This document shows positions 1 through 4,887 of a DNA stretch of 5,171 bases, piece after piece. Source of the stretch: an uncultured Mycoplasmatota bacterium (lineage in GTDB: Bacteria > Bacillota_I > Bacilli_A > RF39 > UBA660); assembly GCA_900551525.1 (NCBI GenBank), contig URWD01000042.1, positions 1-5,171 of the forward strand, in the 5' to 3' direction. The position numbers were made by a program, and so were the translations under genes. Below the pieces are notes generated by a model. The model had not been told where the DNA came from and did no database searches. It saw only the letters and a program-made list of their open reading frames with translations. The first letter of the stretch is position 1; each line of letters starts with the position of its first letter.

Positions 1-202
1 TTTCTTGTTCTAAAACATCAACTGCTTGTAAACCTTTTGAAGTTTCAATTAATTTAAAGCTTACTGTTGCACCTTCGTTTAATGTCTTATAACCTTCTTT
101 TACGATAGCTGAATAATGCACAAAGATGTCAGACAGTTTATCACATTCGATGAAACCATAGCCTTTGTCATTATTAAACCACTTAACAGTTCCCTGCATC
201 AT
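1..202 (-). CDS. cspA: Cold-shock domain protein, CspA family (3' end outside window)
   Basis: This is a small single-domain RNA/ssDNA-binding protein of the CspA/CspB family, which acts in the cytoplasm as an RNA chaperone. The 67 visible codons begin MMQGTVKWFNNDKGYGFIE, the family's opening. RNP1 is KGYGFIE at residues 13-19 and RNP2 is DIFVHYSAI at 25-33. The rest (EGATVSFKLIETSKGLQAVDV) matches strands 4 and 5 of the cold-shock fold. The normal length is about 66-70 residues, so only the last few codons are missing. Two ATGs lie back to back at 202 and 199. GGAAGGAG at 211-218 sits 8 bases before the first and 11 before the second, so I chose 202. The gene is preceded by a 93-base leader with a possible promoter and two Spo0A-box-like sequences. 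The family call is near certain; the symbol is generic. Confidence 0.95.
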   Translation of the reverse strand, partial: MMQGTVKWFNNDKGYGFIECDKLSDIFVHYSAIVKEGYKTLNEGATVSFKLIETSKGLQAVDVLEQE

Positions 203-242
203 AACTCTAGCTCCTTCCTACTCTTAAACTTTAACACACTAT

Positions 243-273
243 AGTATATAATGCAACAAAAATCGTTCGACAA
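243..273 (-). promoter_or_regulatory. Candidate sigma-A promoter for the cold-shock gene
   Basis: On the minus strand TTGTCG (268-273) is followed after 17 bases by TATATA (245-250), and the overlapping TATACT (243-248) is an alternative -10. The -35 hexamer coincides with one of the two Spo0A-box-like sequences. The transcript would start near 238 and give a leader of about 35 bases. The -10 region is AT-rich and several registers are possible, so the exact promoter is uncertain. Confidence 0.4.
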
Positions 274-283
274 AGGTCGACAA
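267..283 (-). promoter_or_regulatory. Tandem Spo0A boxes (0A boxes), putative
   Basis: Read on the minus strand, TGTCGAC (277-283) is followed after three bases by TGTCGAA (267-273). The second is an exact match to the 0A box TGTCGAA and the first has one mismatch. The longer unit TTTGTCGA repeats with a 10-base period. That is the head-to-tail spacing known for paired Spo0A DNA-binding domains on tandem boxes. The downstream box overlaps the candidate -35 element of the cold-shock gene. Spo0A binding is inferred; no Spo0A gene is in the window. Confidence 0.45.
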
Positions 284-295
284 AATGCGGGTTTT

Positions 296-892
296 TCAGG
301 CCTTTTCGCTAGTAATTATGTAGGTTTCAAAATTTTTAAAAATATAAGTTTTTTTGTTAAATTTGTTTTCAAAATTAGAAAATATTTCATTAATGAGGTT
401 TCCACTACCTAATAAATATACTTCTTTTTCTCCTAAAATATAATTTATGTAAGACATTAAATCATCATTATTTAAAAAACATTTTGTTTCAATATAGATG
501 TTATTAACTTTTTTATATTCATCTAAGAATGTTATATTTGAATAATTATCAAAGACATTTACATAAGAATTTGTACTATTTAATTTATAATATTTAAGTT
601 CTTTATCTATACTTATCTTTCTATAGTTAAAACAATTCATTATGTTTTTTAAAAATGTTATATCAGCGGGTGTATAATTTGATGCGACGATTATTTTGAT
701 TTTTTCACCAAATAAAGAGTTATTTAAATGATTTTCACTTAATAACTTTTCTAAAGATTTCATAAATTTATTTATATTTGCTACTTTTCCTCCGTATATA
801 ACATCTTTTGCTAATTTGTATTTTATTACTTTATCTTTTTTCTTTAAATATAAATTATCATCTGTTATATGTAATACATAGTTATATTTCAT
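296..892 (-). CDS. Small degenerate actin-fold (MreB/Mbl-like) protein in the mreB slot after spoIIID
   Basis: This 198-residue protein has no motif strong enough for a firm family call. Several segments line up in order with MreB. The N-terminal hairpin (residues 4-27) takes the place of the DIGT-NTL strand pair. KIIVASNYTPADITFLKNI (66-84) resembles the MreB stretch with VPSGIT and the following helix. YVNVFDNYSNITFLD (110-124) matches the DIGGGTT strand pair. EVYLLGSGNLINEIF (157-171) matches LTGGGALL, and KTYIFKNF (181-188) matches the strand after it. The nucleotide-binding residues are mostly gone, and the length is well under the roughly 330 residues of MreB. It starts 3 bases after the spoIIID stop, with AGAGG inside the spoIIID end as ribosome binding site, so the two are co-transcribed. 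In Bacillus and Clostridioides the gene after spoIIID is mbl or mreB. It may be a pseudo-ATPase relic or an unrelated small protein. It ends in TGA. Confidence 0.5.
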   Translation of the reverse strand: MKYNYVLHITDDNLYLKKKDKVIKYKLAKDVIYGGKVANINKFMKSLEKLLSENHLNNSLFGEKIKIIVASNYTPADITFLKNIMNCFNYRKISIDKELKYYKLNSTNSYVNVFDNYSNITFLDEYKKVNNIYIETKCFLNNDDLMSYINYILGEKEVYLLGSGNLINEIFSNFENKFNKKTYIFKNFETYIITSEKA

Positions 893-895
893 AGT

Positions 896-1144
896 TTAAC
901 CTCTTTTATATTTTTGTCTTGTTACTTCTCCCCCACGGATATGTTTTTCTCTATCATGGGTTTTAAATATGTTATCAATTTCTTTTCCTAGATTTTTATC
1001 TATTTCCTTTAGTCTTTCGGATAGGTCTGCATGTACAGTACTTTTACTTACATTGAACCTATCTGCAGTTTGTCTTATTGTGTCTTGCGTTTTAATAATA
1101 TGATTTGCTTCACTTAATACTCTTCTTTTTATATCTTTATTCAT
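896..1144 (-). CDS. spoIIID: Stage III sporulation transcriptional regulator SpoIIID
   Basis: SpoIIID is the small DNA-binding protein that, with sigma-E, activates and represses mother-cell genes during sporulation. The 82-residue product keeps the family's hallmarks: a helix-turn-helix around residues 22-41 ending in FNVSKSTVHADLSERL, then LGKEIDNIFKTHDREKHIRGGE and the basic tail TRQKYKRG. B. subtilis SpoIIID is about 93 residues, so only a little of the C-terminus is lacking. It lies between spoIIQ (50-base gap) and the actin-fold-like gene (3-base gap), the conserved order. The best ribosome binding site, AAGGGG at 1156-1161, is 11 bases before the ATG and lies inside one arm of a long hairpin. 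A sigma-E-like promoter overlaps the end of spoIIQ, which fits known control of spoIIID by sigma-E. Confidence 0.95.
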   Translation of the reverse strand: MNKDIKRRVLSEANHIIKTQDTIRQTADRFNVSKSTVHADLSERLKEIDKNLGKEIDNIFKTHDREKHIRGGEVTRQKYKRG

Positions 1145-1153
1145 TAACCAAAC

Positions 1154-1185
1154 AACCCCTTAATAAAATATATTATTAAAGGGTT
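1154..1185 (-). promoter_or_regulatory. Hairpin covering the spoIIID ribosome binding site
   Basis: The arms at 1154-1166 and 1173-1185 pair over 13 positions in RNA (12 Watson-Crick and one G-U on the minus strand) with a 6-base loop. On the minus strand the 3' arm contains AAGGGG, the only good ribosome binding site for spoIIID, so the folded RNA would hide it. The stem is followed by GTTTGG rather than a U run, so it is a poor minus-strand terminator. It is more likely a translational or stability element. The plus-strand version has a loose U-rich tail, but there is no plus-strand gene to end. Confidence 0.5.
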
Positions 1186-1186
1186 A

Positions 1187-1216
1187 GTTTTATGTTATTT
1201 TAAATCTTCAATATTC
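1187..1216 (-). promoter_or_regulatory. Candidate sigma-E promoter of spoIIID
   Basis: On the minus strand GAATATT (1210-1216) lies in the last codons of spoIIQ and CATAAAAC (1187-1194) directly follows the spoIIQ stop, 15 bases apart. The sigma-E consensus as I recall it is a -35 ending in ATATT and a -10 beginning CATA, 13-15 bases apart. The -35 fits well; the -10 matches in CATA and the following A-rich positions. The start would fall near 1180, within the 5' arm of the hairpin. The spoIIID of other species is transcribed by sigma-E. Confidence 0.4.
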
Positions 1217-1830
1217 ATATTATAAAAGTCTTCTGGGTCTATTGCTGCTCCATTATGATATACTTCAAATAGTAAGCAATTTTCTGTTTCACCATTTAGT
1301 TTGTTATCTCCACTTTTACCTATAACATCACCACTTATAACAACATCATCTTTTTTAACTTGGACATCACTTAAACTATAATATACAGTTTTTAAGTTTG
1401 GATTGTGGGTAATTTCTACATAATTTCCAAGAATGTCATCAGTTGCAACATTTGTTACTGTGCCATCAAAGCTACTTAATACTTCGAATGCATCTTGTGA
1501 TGAATATAGAACACCACTATTTTGTAAGTATGTATTTTCATAATACACTAATGAATTTTGTTGTTTTGATGCTTCATCAGTCATATCATAAAATGATTTG
1601 CTTATGGCAACATTGGTACTTACAAATGGTTTTTCAATTTTACTAACTGGAGTATCATCATTTTTGATAACTGGGGTTACATTATCTTTTAATGCACTAA
1701 CTGCCATATTATCGTATTCCATTTGGGACTGTAATACATTTCCCAGAATTGAAATACTTACAAATAATACTCCGATAACCATTACATAAACTGTTGGTAA
1801 AACAAATTTTCTAAGTCTTTTTGTTTTCAT
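1195..1830 (-). CDS. spoIIQ: SpoIIQ-like forespore protein with non-catalytic M23/LytM domain
   Basis: SpoIIQ is anchored in the forespore membrane and binds mother-cell SpoIIIAH across the septum, supporting engulfment and the feeding-tube channel. The 211 residues show a short basic N-terminus, one membrane segment (about 9-30), a polar linker (about 31-100) and a LytM/peptidase M23 domain (about 104-203). Clear domain blocks are FDGTVTNV (121-128), LGNYVEITHN (134-143), VYYSLSDVQVKKDDVVISG (149-167), VIGKSG (169-174) and LLFEVYHNGAAIDP (186-199). The metal ligands are absent: the HxxxD site reads NSGVL (104-108), and the HxH before FEV reads CLL (185-187). The protein must therefore be a binding module rather than an active peptidase. 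It is shorter than B. subtilis SpoIIQ (about 283 residues). AGGATGGTG at 1835-1843 supports the start. A CATACTTT box at 1848-1855 looks sigma-E-like but lies too close to the gene to trust. Confidence 0.88.
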   Translation of the reverse strand: MKTKRLRKFVLPTVYVMVIGVLFVSISILGNVLQSQMEYDNMAVSALKDNVTPVIKNDDTPVSKIEKPFVSTNVAISKSFYDMTDEASKQQNSLVYYENTYLQNSGVLYSSQDAFEVLSSFDGTVTNVATDDILGNYVEITHNPNLKTVYYSLSDVQVKKDDVVISGDVIGKSGDNKLNGETENCLLFEVYHNGAAIDPEDFYNMNIEDLK

Positions 1831-1872
1831 TTTTCACCATCCTACTTAAAGTATGGTAAAAATTGCTATATT

Positions 1873-2787
1873 TTATACACTAATTTTTTCAATATTTATA
1901 TTTTGATAATAATGTTTTAATATTTCTTCGTAAGTTTTACCTTCATCAGCTAAAGTGTTTGCTCCATACTGACTCATGCCAACACCATGACCATAGCCTT
2001 TAGTGGTTATTTCAATATTATTTGATAAAATGTTAATTTCAAAATCCGTTGACCTTAATCCTAGTTTAGTTCTTACTTCTGTTCCTTTAAAACTTTTATT
2101 GTTGATAACTATAGTATCTATTCTTCCTGATGATGTTTTTTCTGTGGAATTTACAGTAATTTTCCTACATTCTAAACTTAACTTATTACAAAAATCATCT
2201 TTAGTTAAAGTCACTTTTGTAACACTACTCTTTTCTGGTGAACTTACACTTTTTAAATATTCTTTATTTTCTCCGAAGACTGGCTTGGCTTCTTCCGTAC
2301 TTCCGTTACTAGTGGAAAAATAAAAACTACATATTACGTTACCGTTATAAGTCATAATTAAATCTTTAGTGCTATTAACAGCATCTTTTATTTTATTATA
2401 ATAATATTCATAATTTTCTTGCCAATTTTCTTTCATTTTATCTTTAGTAAAATAGACTTGATTAGTTATATCTGTTACTAAGTCATATGTACCACTTGCA
2501 TTATTCATTTTGTATATGGCATAGGTACGTGCTGCAACAGCTTGAGCTTTTAGAGCTTCCACATTAAAAGATGCAGGCATTTCTCCAGCGATAACACCTA
2601 TGACATATTCTTCTAAATCTATATTACTAACTATGCCAGTTTCACTATCTTTAATAGCTAGCTTAACTTCTTCTTTAGGTGTTTCTTCTTTTATATTATT
2701 ATCAGAAAAGGTAGTTTCTTTTTTGAAACTACCTATTGCTACGAATGATAAAACTACTACAGCTAAGAATAGTATTTTATTTTTCAT
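1873..2787 (-). CDS. spoIID: Stage II sporulation protein D (SpoIID), septal peptidoglycan lytic transglycosylase
   Basis: SpoIID is a membrane-anchored mother-cell enzyme that cleaves glycan strands and works with SpoIIM and SpoIIP to thin the septal wall and drive engulfment. The product is 304 residues: one N-terminal membrane anchor (about 4-20), a charged linker, and the SpoIID/LytB domain from about residue 52. Family motifs are LEEYVIGVIAGEMPASF (58-74), with Glu69 the expected catalytic acid, then ALKAQAVAARTYA (78-90), FSTSNGSTEEAKPVFG (157-172) and GYGHGVGMSQYGAN (264-277). The Cys/His zinc site of C. difficile SpoIID is not seen; the sequence follows the Bacillus pattern. An upstream ATG at 2799 overlaps the ribosome binding site, whereas GGAG at 2794-2797 is 6 bases before the ATG at 2787, so I chose 2787. 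The YwzB-like gene ends 21 bases upstream and spoIIQ starts 42 bases downstream. Confidence 0.95.
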   Translation of the reverse strand: MKNKILFLAVVVLSFVAIGSFKKETTFSDNNIKEETPKEEVKLAIKDSETGIVSNIDLEEYVIGVIAGEMPASFNVEALKAQAVAARTYAIYKMNNASGTYDLVTDITNQVYFTKDKMKENWQENYEYYYNKIKDAVNSTKDLIMTYNGNVICSFYFSTSNGSTEEAKPVFGENKEYLKSVSSPEKSSVTKVTLTKDDFCNKLSLECRKITVNSTEKTSSGRIDTIVINNKSFKGTEVRTKLGLRSTDFEINILSNNIEITTKGYGHGVGMSQYGANTLADEGKTYEEILKHYYQNINIEKISV

Positions 2788-2808
2788 ATTAATCTCCATT
2801 TAAGTTTA

Positions 2809-3003
2809 TTAAATATTTAAAAAATCTAGTACAAAATTTGTTAATAAATAACCAAAAGAAAAACTTAAAACCATAACTATTACTTTGGCTTCTAGCGTTT
2901 TTCCCGATTTAATAATTCCATTAAAATTTACTCCAGATAAACCAAATGCTGATACAAATGTAAAAAATATATAAAGAATTAATTTAACTAGCATAATTTT
3001 CAT
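2809..3003 (-). CDS. YwzB-like small membrane protein (DUF1146)
   Basis: This 64-residue protein has two predicted membrane helices (about residues 4-24 and 41-61). The polar segment between them, VNFNGIIKSGKTLEAKV, is followed by SFGYLLTNFVLDFL. That layout matches the DUF1146 family, typified by B. subtilis YwzB, whose function is unknown. In B. subtilis ywzB lies a little upstream of spoIID, with murA between them, so the position supports the call. The start at 3003 overlaps the last 20 bases of rpiB. A second in-frame ATG at 2994 has a better-placed GGA and may be the true start; this would shorten the protein by three residues and the overlap to 11 bases. Overlap with rpiB and a 21-base gap to spoIID imply one transcript. 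It is probably a membrane accessory protein, but no reaction can be assigned. Confidence 0.8.
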   Translation of the reverse strand: MKIMLVKLILYIFFTFVSAFGLSGVNFNGIIKSGKTLEAKVIVMVLSFSFGYLLTNFVLDFLNI

Positions 3004-3442
3004 TTTCCATTTCTGTTATTTTTTCAATTCTTCTTAAATGTCTTTCTTCACTTGGTTCTTTGGTCATGATAAAGTTATCTATGATATTGTGAATTTCACT
3101 TGATGGAATATTTGCACTAAATGCTATAACATTGGCACCATTGTGATTTTTGGCAGTAAATGCATCATTACTATCAATAACTCTAGCACATCTTATGCCT
3201 CTCACTTTGTTGGCAGCGATAGACATCCCTATGCCTGAGCCACAAACTAGAATACCTAAAGAATGTTCTTCTAAAACTTTATGACAAACCCATTTTGCAA
3301 AATCCGGATAATCGTCAGTATCATTATTTTCTATATTTGGAACTTCAACCTCATAACCATATTCATTTAAATAATTTATAATATCATCTTTACATTTAAC
3401 CCCTTGGTGGTCATAACCTAAAAATACTTTTATTGTAATCAT
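2984..3442 (-). CDS. rpiB: Ribose-5-phosphate isomerase B (RpiB/LacAB family)
   Basis: RpiB interconverts ribose 5-phosphate and ribulose 5-phosphate in the non-oxidative pentose phosphate pathway in the cytoplasm. The 152-residue length is normal. Motifs are GYDHQG (9-14), DTDDYPDFA (41-49), ILVCGSGIGMSIAANKVRGIRCARV (64-88), with Cys67 the expected catalytic base, then KNHNGANVIAF (98-108) and EERHLRRIEKI (132-142). LacA/LacB galactose-6-phosphate isomerases share the fold, but a single lone gene with these motifs favours RpiB. The annotated ATG is odd: GGGAG abuts it with no spacer, and the family's usual N-terminus (MKxxxGxDH) would begin at codon 4, here ATA (3431-3433), 9 bases after GGGAG. 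A strong promoter lies just upstream. It heads the cluster leading into the sporulation genes. Confidence 0.95.
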   Translation of the reverse strand: MITIKVFLGYDHQGVKCKDDIINYLNEYGYEVEVPNIENNDTDDYPDFAKWVCHKVLEEHSLGILVCGSGIGMSIAANKVRGIRCARVIDSNDAFTAKNHNGANVIAFSANIPSSEIHNIIDNFIMTKEPSEERHLRRIEKITEMENENYAS

Positions 3443-3453
3443 CTCCCTATTTA

Positions 3454-3482
3454 ATTATACTAAAGTTTATGCTTGATGTCTA
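3454..3482 (-). promoter_or_regulatory. Sigma-A promoter for the rpiB-led cluster
   Basis: On the minus strand TAGACA (3477-3482), one base off TTGACA, is followed by a 17-base spacer and a perfect TATAAT (3454-3459). This is the best vegetative promoter in the window. Transcription should start at about 3447-3448, which puts the 5' end directly at GGGAG and only about six bases from the ATG at 3442. Confidence 0.72.
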
Positions 3483-3561
3483 TTTATTTAAGGACTTTGT
3501 TGTTTAATTTACGATAATATTTATTTTATTGCTAAAATCAATTTTTCTGAAAATATTCATG

Positions 3562-3580
3562 TGCGCCCAAGTGGGGCGCA
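3562..3580. repeat. G+C-rich inverted repeat
   Basis: TGCGCCC (3562-3568) and GGGCGCA (3574-3580) form a perfect 7-base-pair stem with loop AAGTG. It is strikingly G+C-rich for this DNA and lies 14 bases from the larger palindrome. No T run follows closely on either strand, so a plain intrinsic terminator is not well supported. It may be a second member of the same palindrome group. Confidence 0.6.
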
Positions 3581-3594
3581 GTATTGATAAATCC

Positions 3595-3623
3595 CAAAAT
3601 GTGCCACACTGTGGCACATTTTG
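3595..3623. repeat. Perfect 29-base palindrome related to a segment inside yhcG
   Basis: Two 14-base arms (3595-3608 and 3610-3623) are exact reverse complements around a single central base at 3609. The core is GTGCCACACTGTGGCAC. A variant, GCGGCACACTGTGCCAC, lies inside the broken yhcG gene at 4494-4510, sharing the centre CACACTGTG and the following AT-rich flank. The symmetry could serve as a protein-binding site, a hairpin in RNA or a bidirectional terminator, since the arms end in A and T runs. Confidence 0.8.
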
Positions 3624-3682
3624 ATTAAATTAAATTATGCATATATATTATTTTATAAATACGTATAGCAAACGTTTATGTC

Positions 3683-3783
3683 AAAGTTAGATAAAATTGC
3701 CTAAATTTTGTAAAACTTGAATTATTATCACATTTTATTTTACCATTTACACCAAACACTTAAAAACCAATTTAACTCACGAA
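3683..3783 (-). pseudogene. Scrambled remnants of a yhcG-like coding sequence
   Basis: Bases 3683-3705 match the yhcG gene at 4518-4540 in 22 of 23 positions, and similarity continues with gaps in identity to about 3730. Read in the matching frame this patch gives KFRQFYLTLT and then a stop, against RRFRQFYLTF in the gene. Bases 3771-3783 are identical to 4383-4395, which encode part of SVRELK. The order of the two patches on the minus strand is reversed relative to the gene, so this is a rearranged remnant or pieces of two copies. The intervening sequence does not match. Confidence 0.55.
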
Positions 3784-3871
3784 ATATTATTAAATTACTA
3801 TATATTATTTAGATGGCTTTTCTGTATATCACATAAAATTATACTTGTTATTCTTTACTTATTTAAATAGT

Positions 3872-4777
3872 TTAGTTCACTAACTCATAAGTGAGTGTCA
3901 TTAATTTTTCACTTTTAACAAAGTTTGCAACAAATTTATCTTGTTCTTTCGTAATTATTATTCCAATTGTGGGATTATTATTTGCTCTTTTCTTATATTT
4001 ATCAACTAATGTCATATAAAATTCAGTTTGACCTTTATCTTCTTTTTTTAAACTTCTACATTTTATTTCCACTACAACGTAACAGTTATAATTTATATTT
4101 TAAAGTAGCATATCTATATAATAATTTTTGTTACCATCACTTATTTTGTATTGATTTCCTACCCATGTAAAATCATTTCCTAATTGCATAAATACGTAAC
4201 TTAACTGTGAATATATTAATTTTTCTAAATCCTTTTCATTTTCAACTTTATTACCATTTAAATTTAATAAAATTGGATTTTTAAAGTTTTCCGTTATGGC
4301 TGGTACATTTGTTGAAGTGATTATATCTACTTTATCAGGTTTATGTTCTAGTCTTTCATAGAATTTATTATCTATTTGTCGTTTTAACTCACGAACTGAT
4401 AAATTGTTCTCATTGCACAAGTTATAATAATAATTTCTTTTATTAGTATCTTTGATAGGAAGAAGTATTTTTATGACTGACCAACTCAAATTGCGGCACA
4501 CTGTGCCACAAATCGAAAAAGTTAGATAAAATTGTCTAAAACGTCTTAAATTTGAATAATCATAGCCTTTTCCATATTCTTTAGACAATTTTTCTGACCA
4601 TTCTTTTAGTAAAGCATCACCATATTTACTTTTTGCTTTTCCACCTTGTGCATCTACAACAAGTTTTCCTATATTCCAATATGCATCTACCAGTTCATAA
4701 TTAGCTTGTCTTTTTCTAATTGTTTTTCCTATTTCTACTTTTTTTACTAGTGTTTCAACTTCTTCATAATTGTTCAT
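3872..4777 (-). pseudogene. yhcG: YhcG-family (DUF1016) PD-(D/E)XK nuclease gene interrupted by an in-frame stop
   Basis: The reading frame runs from the ATG at 4777 to a TAA at 4100-4102 (225 residues) and continues in the same frame to 3872, giving 301 codons, close to the size of shorter family members. The N-terminal DUF1016 domain shows YWNIGKLVVDAQGGKAKSKYG (33-53), KGYDYSNLRRFRQFYLTF (70-87), LSWS (97-100) and NLSVRELKRQI (125-135). The C-terminal nuclease domain has FTWVGNQYKI (203-212), YYIDMLL (219-225), then past the stop VVVEIK (234-239) and KKEDKGQTEFYM. Asp222 is the expected first active-site residue, and Glu237 and Lys239 are the ExK pair. The stop replaces a residue usually aromatic (Tyr), a one-base change. 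GGAGG at 4782-4786 supports the start. A second start, GTG at 4072, could give a 66-residue fragment. The family is predicted to cleave DNA and is often horizontally moved; a biological role is not established. Confidence 0.88.
4491..4511. repeat. Imperfect palindrome inside yhcG
   Basis: The arms at 4491-4500 and 4502-4511 match in 9 of 10 positions around the base at 4501; the mismatch becomes a G-U pair in minus-strand RNA. In the yhcG frame it encodes CGTVCRN (residues 90-96). It is the relative of the perfect palindrome at 3595-3623 and lies 6 bases from the patch repeated at 3683-3705, in the same order and orientation. Confidence 0.7.
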
Positions 4778-4887
4778 GTTTCCTCCATTTTCTTATTATA
4801 CAATAATATATCCATCATATATACTTTTAGAATATAAATTAATAATTCATATTATAGTTTTATAACTCTTTAGTAGATATAAAATAT

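Larger units (their letters stand above)
3443..3871. other. Gene-free region between broken yhcG and rpiB
   Basis: No credible gene is seen in this stretch on either strand. It holds the rpiB promoter (3454-3482), a G+C-rich hairpin (3562-3580), a perfect 29-base palindrome (3595-3623), and two patches that match the neighbouring yhcG coding sequence (3683-3705 and 3771-3783). The rest is AT-rich with frequent stops. It reads as a scar of decayed yhcG-related sequence. Confidence 0.7.

Noticed and set aside
296..298. TGA read as tryptophan (Mycoplasma-type code)
   Set aside because: Tryptophans I checked use TGG, and treating this TGA as a stop gives a natural gene end before the regulatory region of the cold-shock gene.
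1443..1789. Plus-strand open frames opposite spoIIQ
   Set aside because: They have no ribosome binding site or recognisable domain and lie fully opposite a well-supported gene.
1848..1855. CATACTTT as a sigma-E -10 for spoIIQ
   Set aside because: No convincing -35 at the right distance, the start would fall within the ribosome binding site, and spoIIQ is normally a forespore (sigma-F) gene.
1836..1857. Short inverted repeat ACCAT/ATGGT over the spoIIQ ribosome binding site
   Set aside because: Only five base pairs around a 12-base loop; too weak to call a regulatory hairpin.
2003..2323. Plus-strand open frame of about 106 codons opposite spoIID
   Set aside because: Its hydrophobic low-complexity translation mirrors the codon use of spoIID on the other strand, and no family motif is visible.
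3562..3623. CRISPR array
   Set aside because: Only two dissimilar palindromes are present, with no regular repeat-spacer pattern and no cas genes.
3872..4072. A separate 66-residue gene
   Set aside because: It is in the same frame as the preceding part of yhcG and encodes the usual C-terminus of that family, so it is the 3' part of a broken gene. A GTG start at 4072 has no clear ribosome binding site.
3967..4170. Plus-strand open frame opposite the broken yhcG gene
   Set aside because: Its Tyr/Leu/Phe-rich translation is typical of antisense to AT-rich coding DNA, and it spans the yhcG break.
4795..4800. TATAAT just before yhcG as its -10
   Set aside because: The start site would abut the ribosome binding site and no -35 is found at the right distance.
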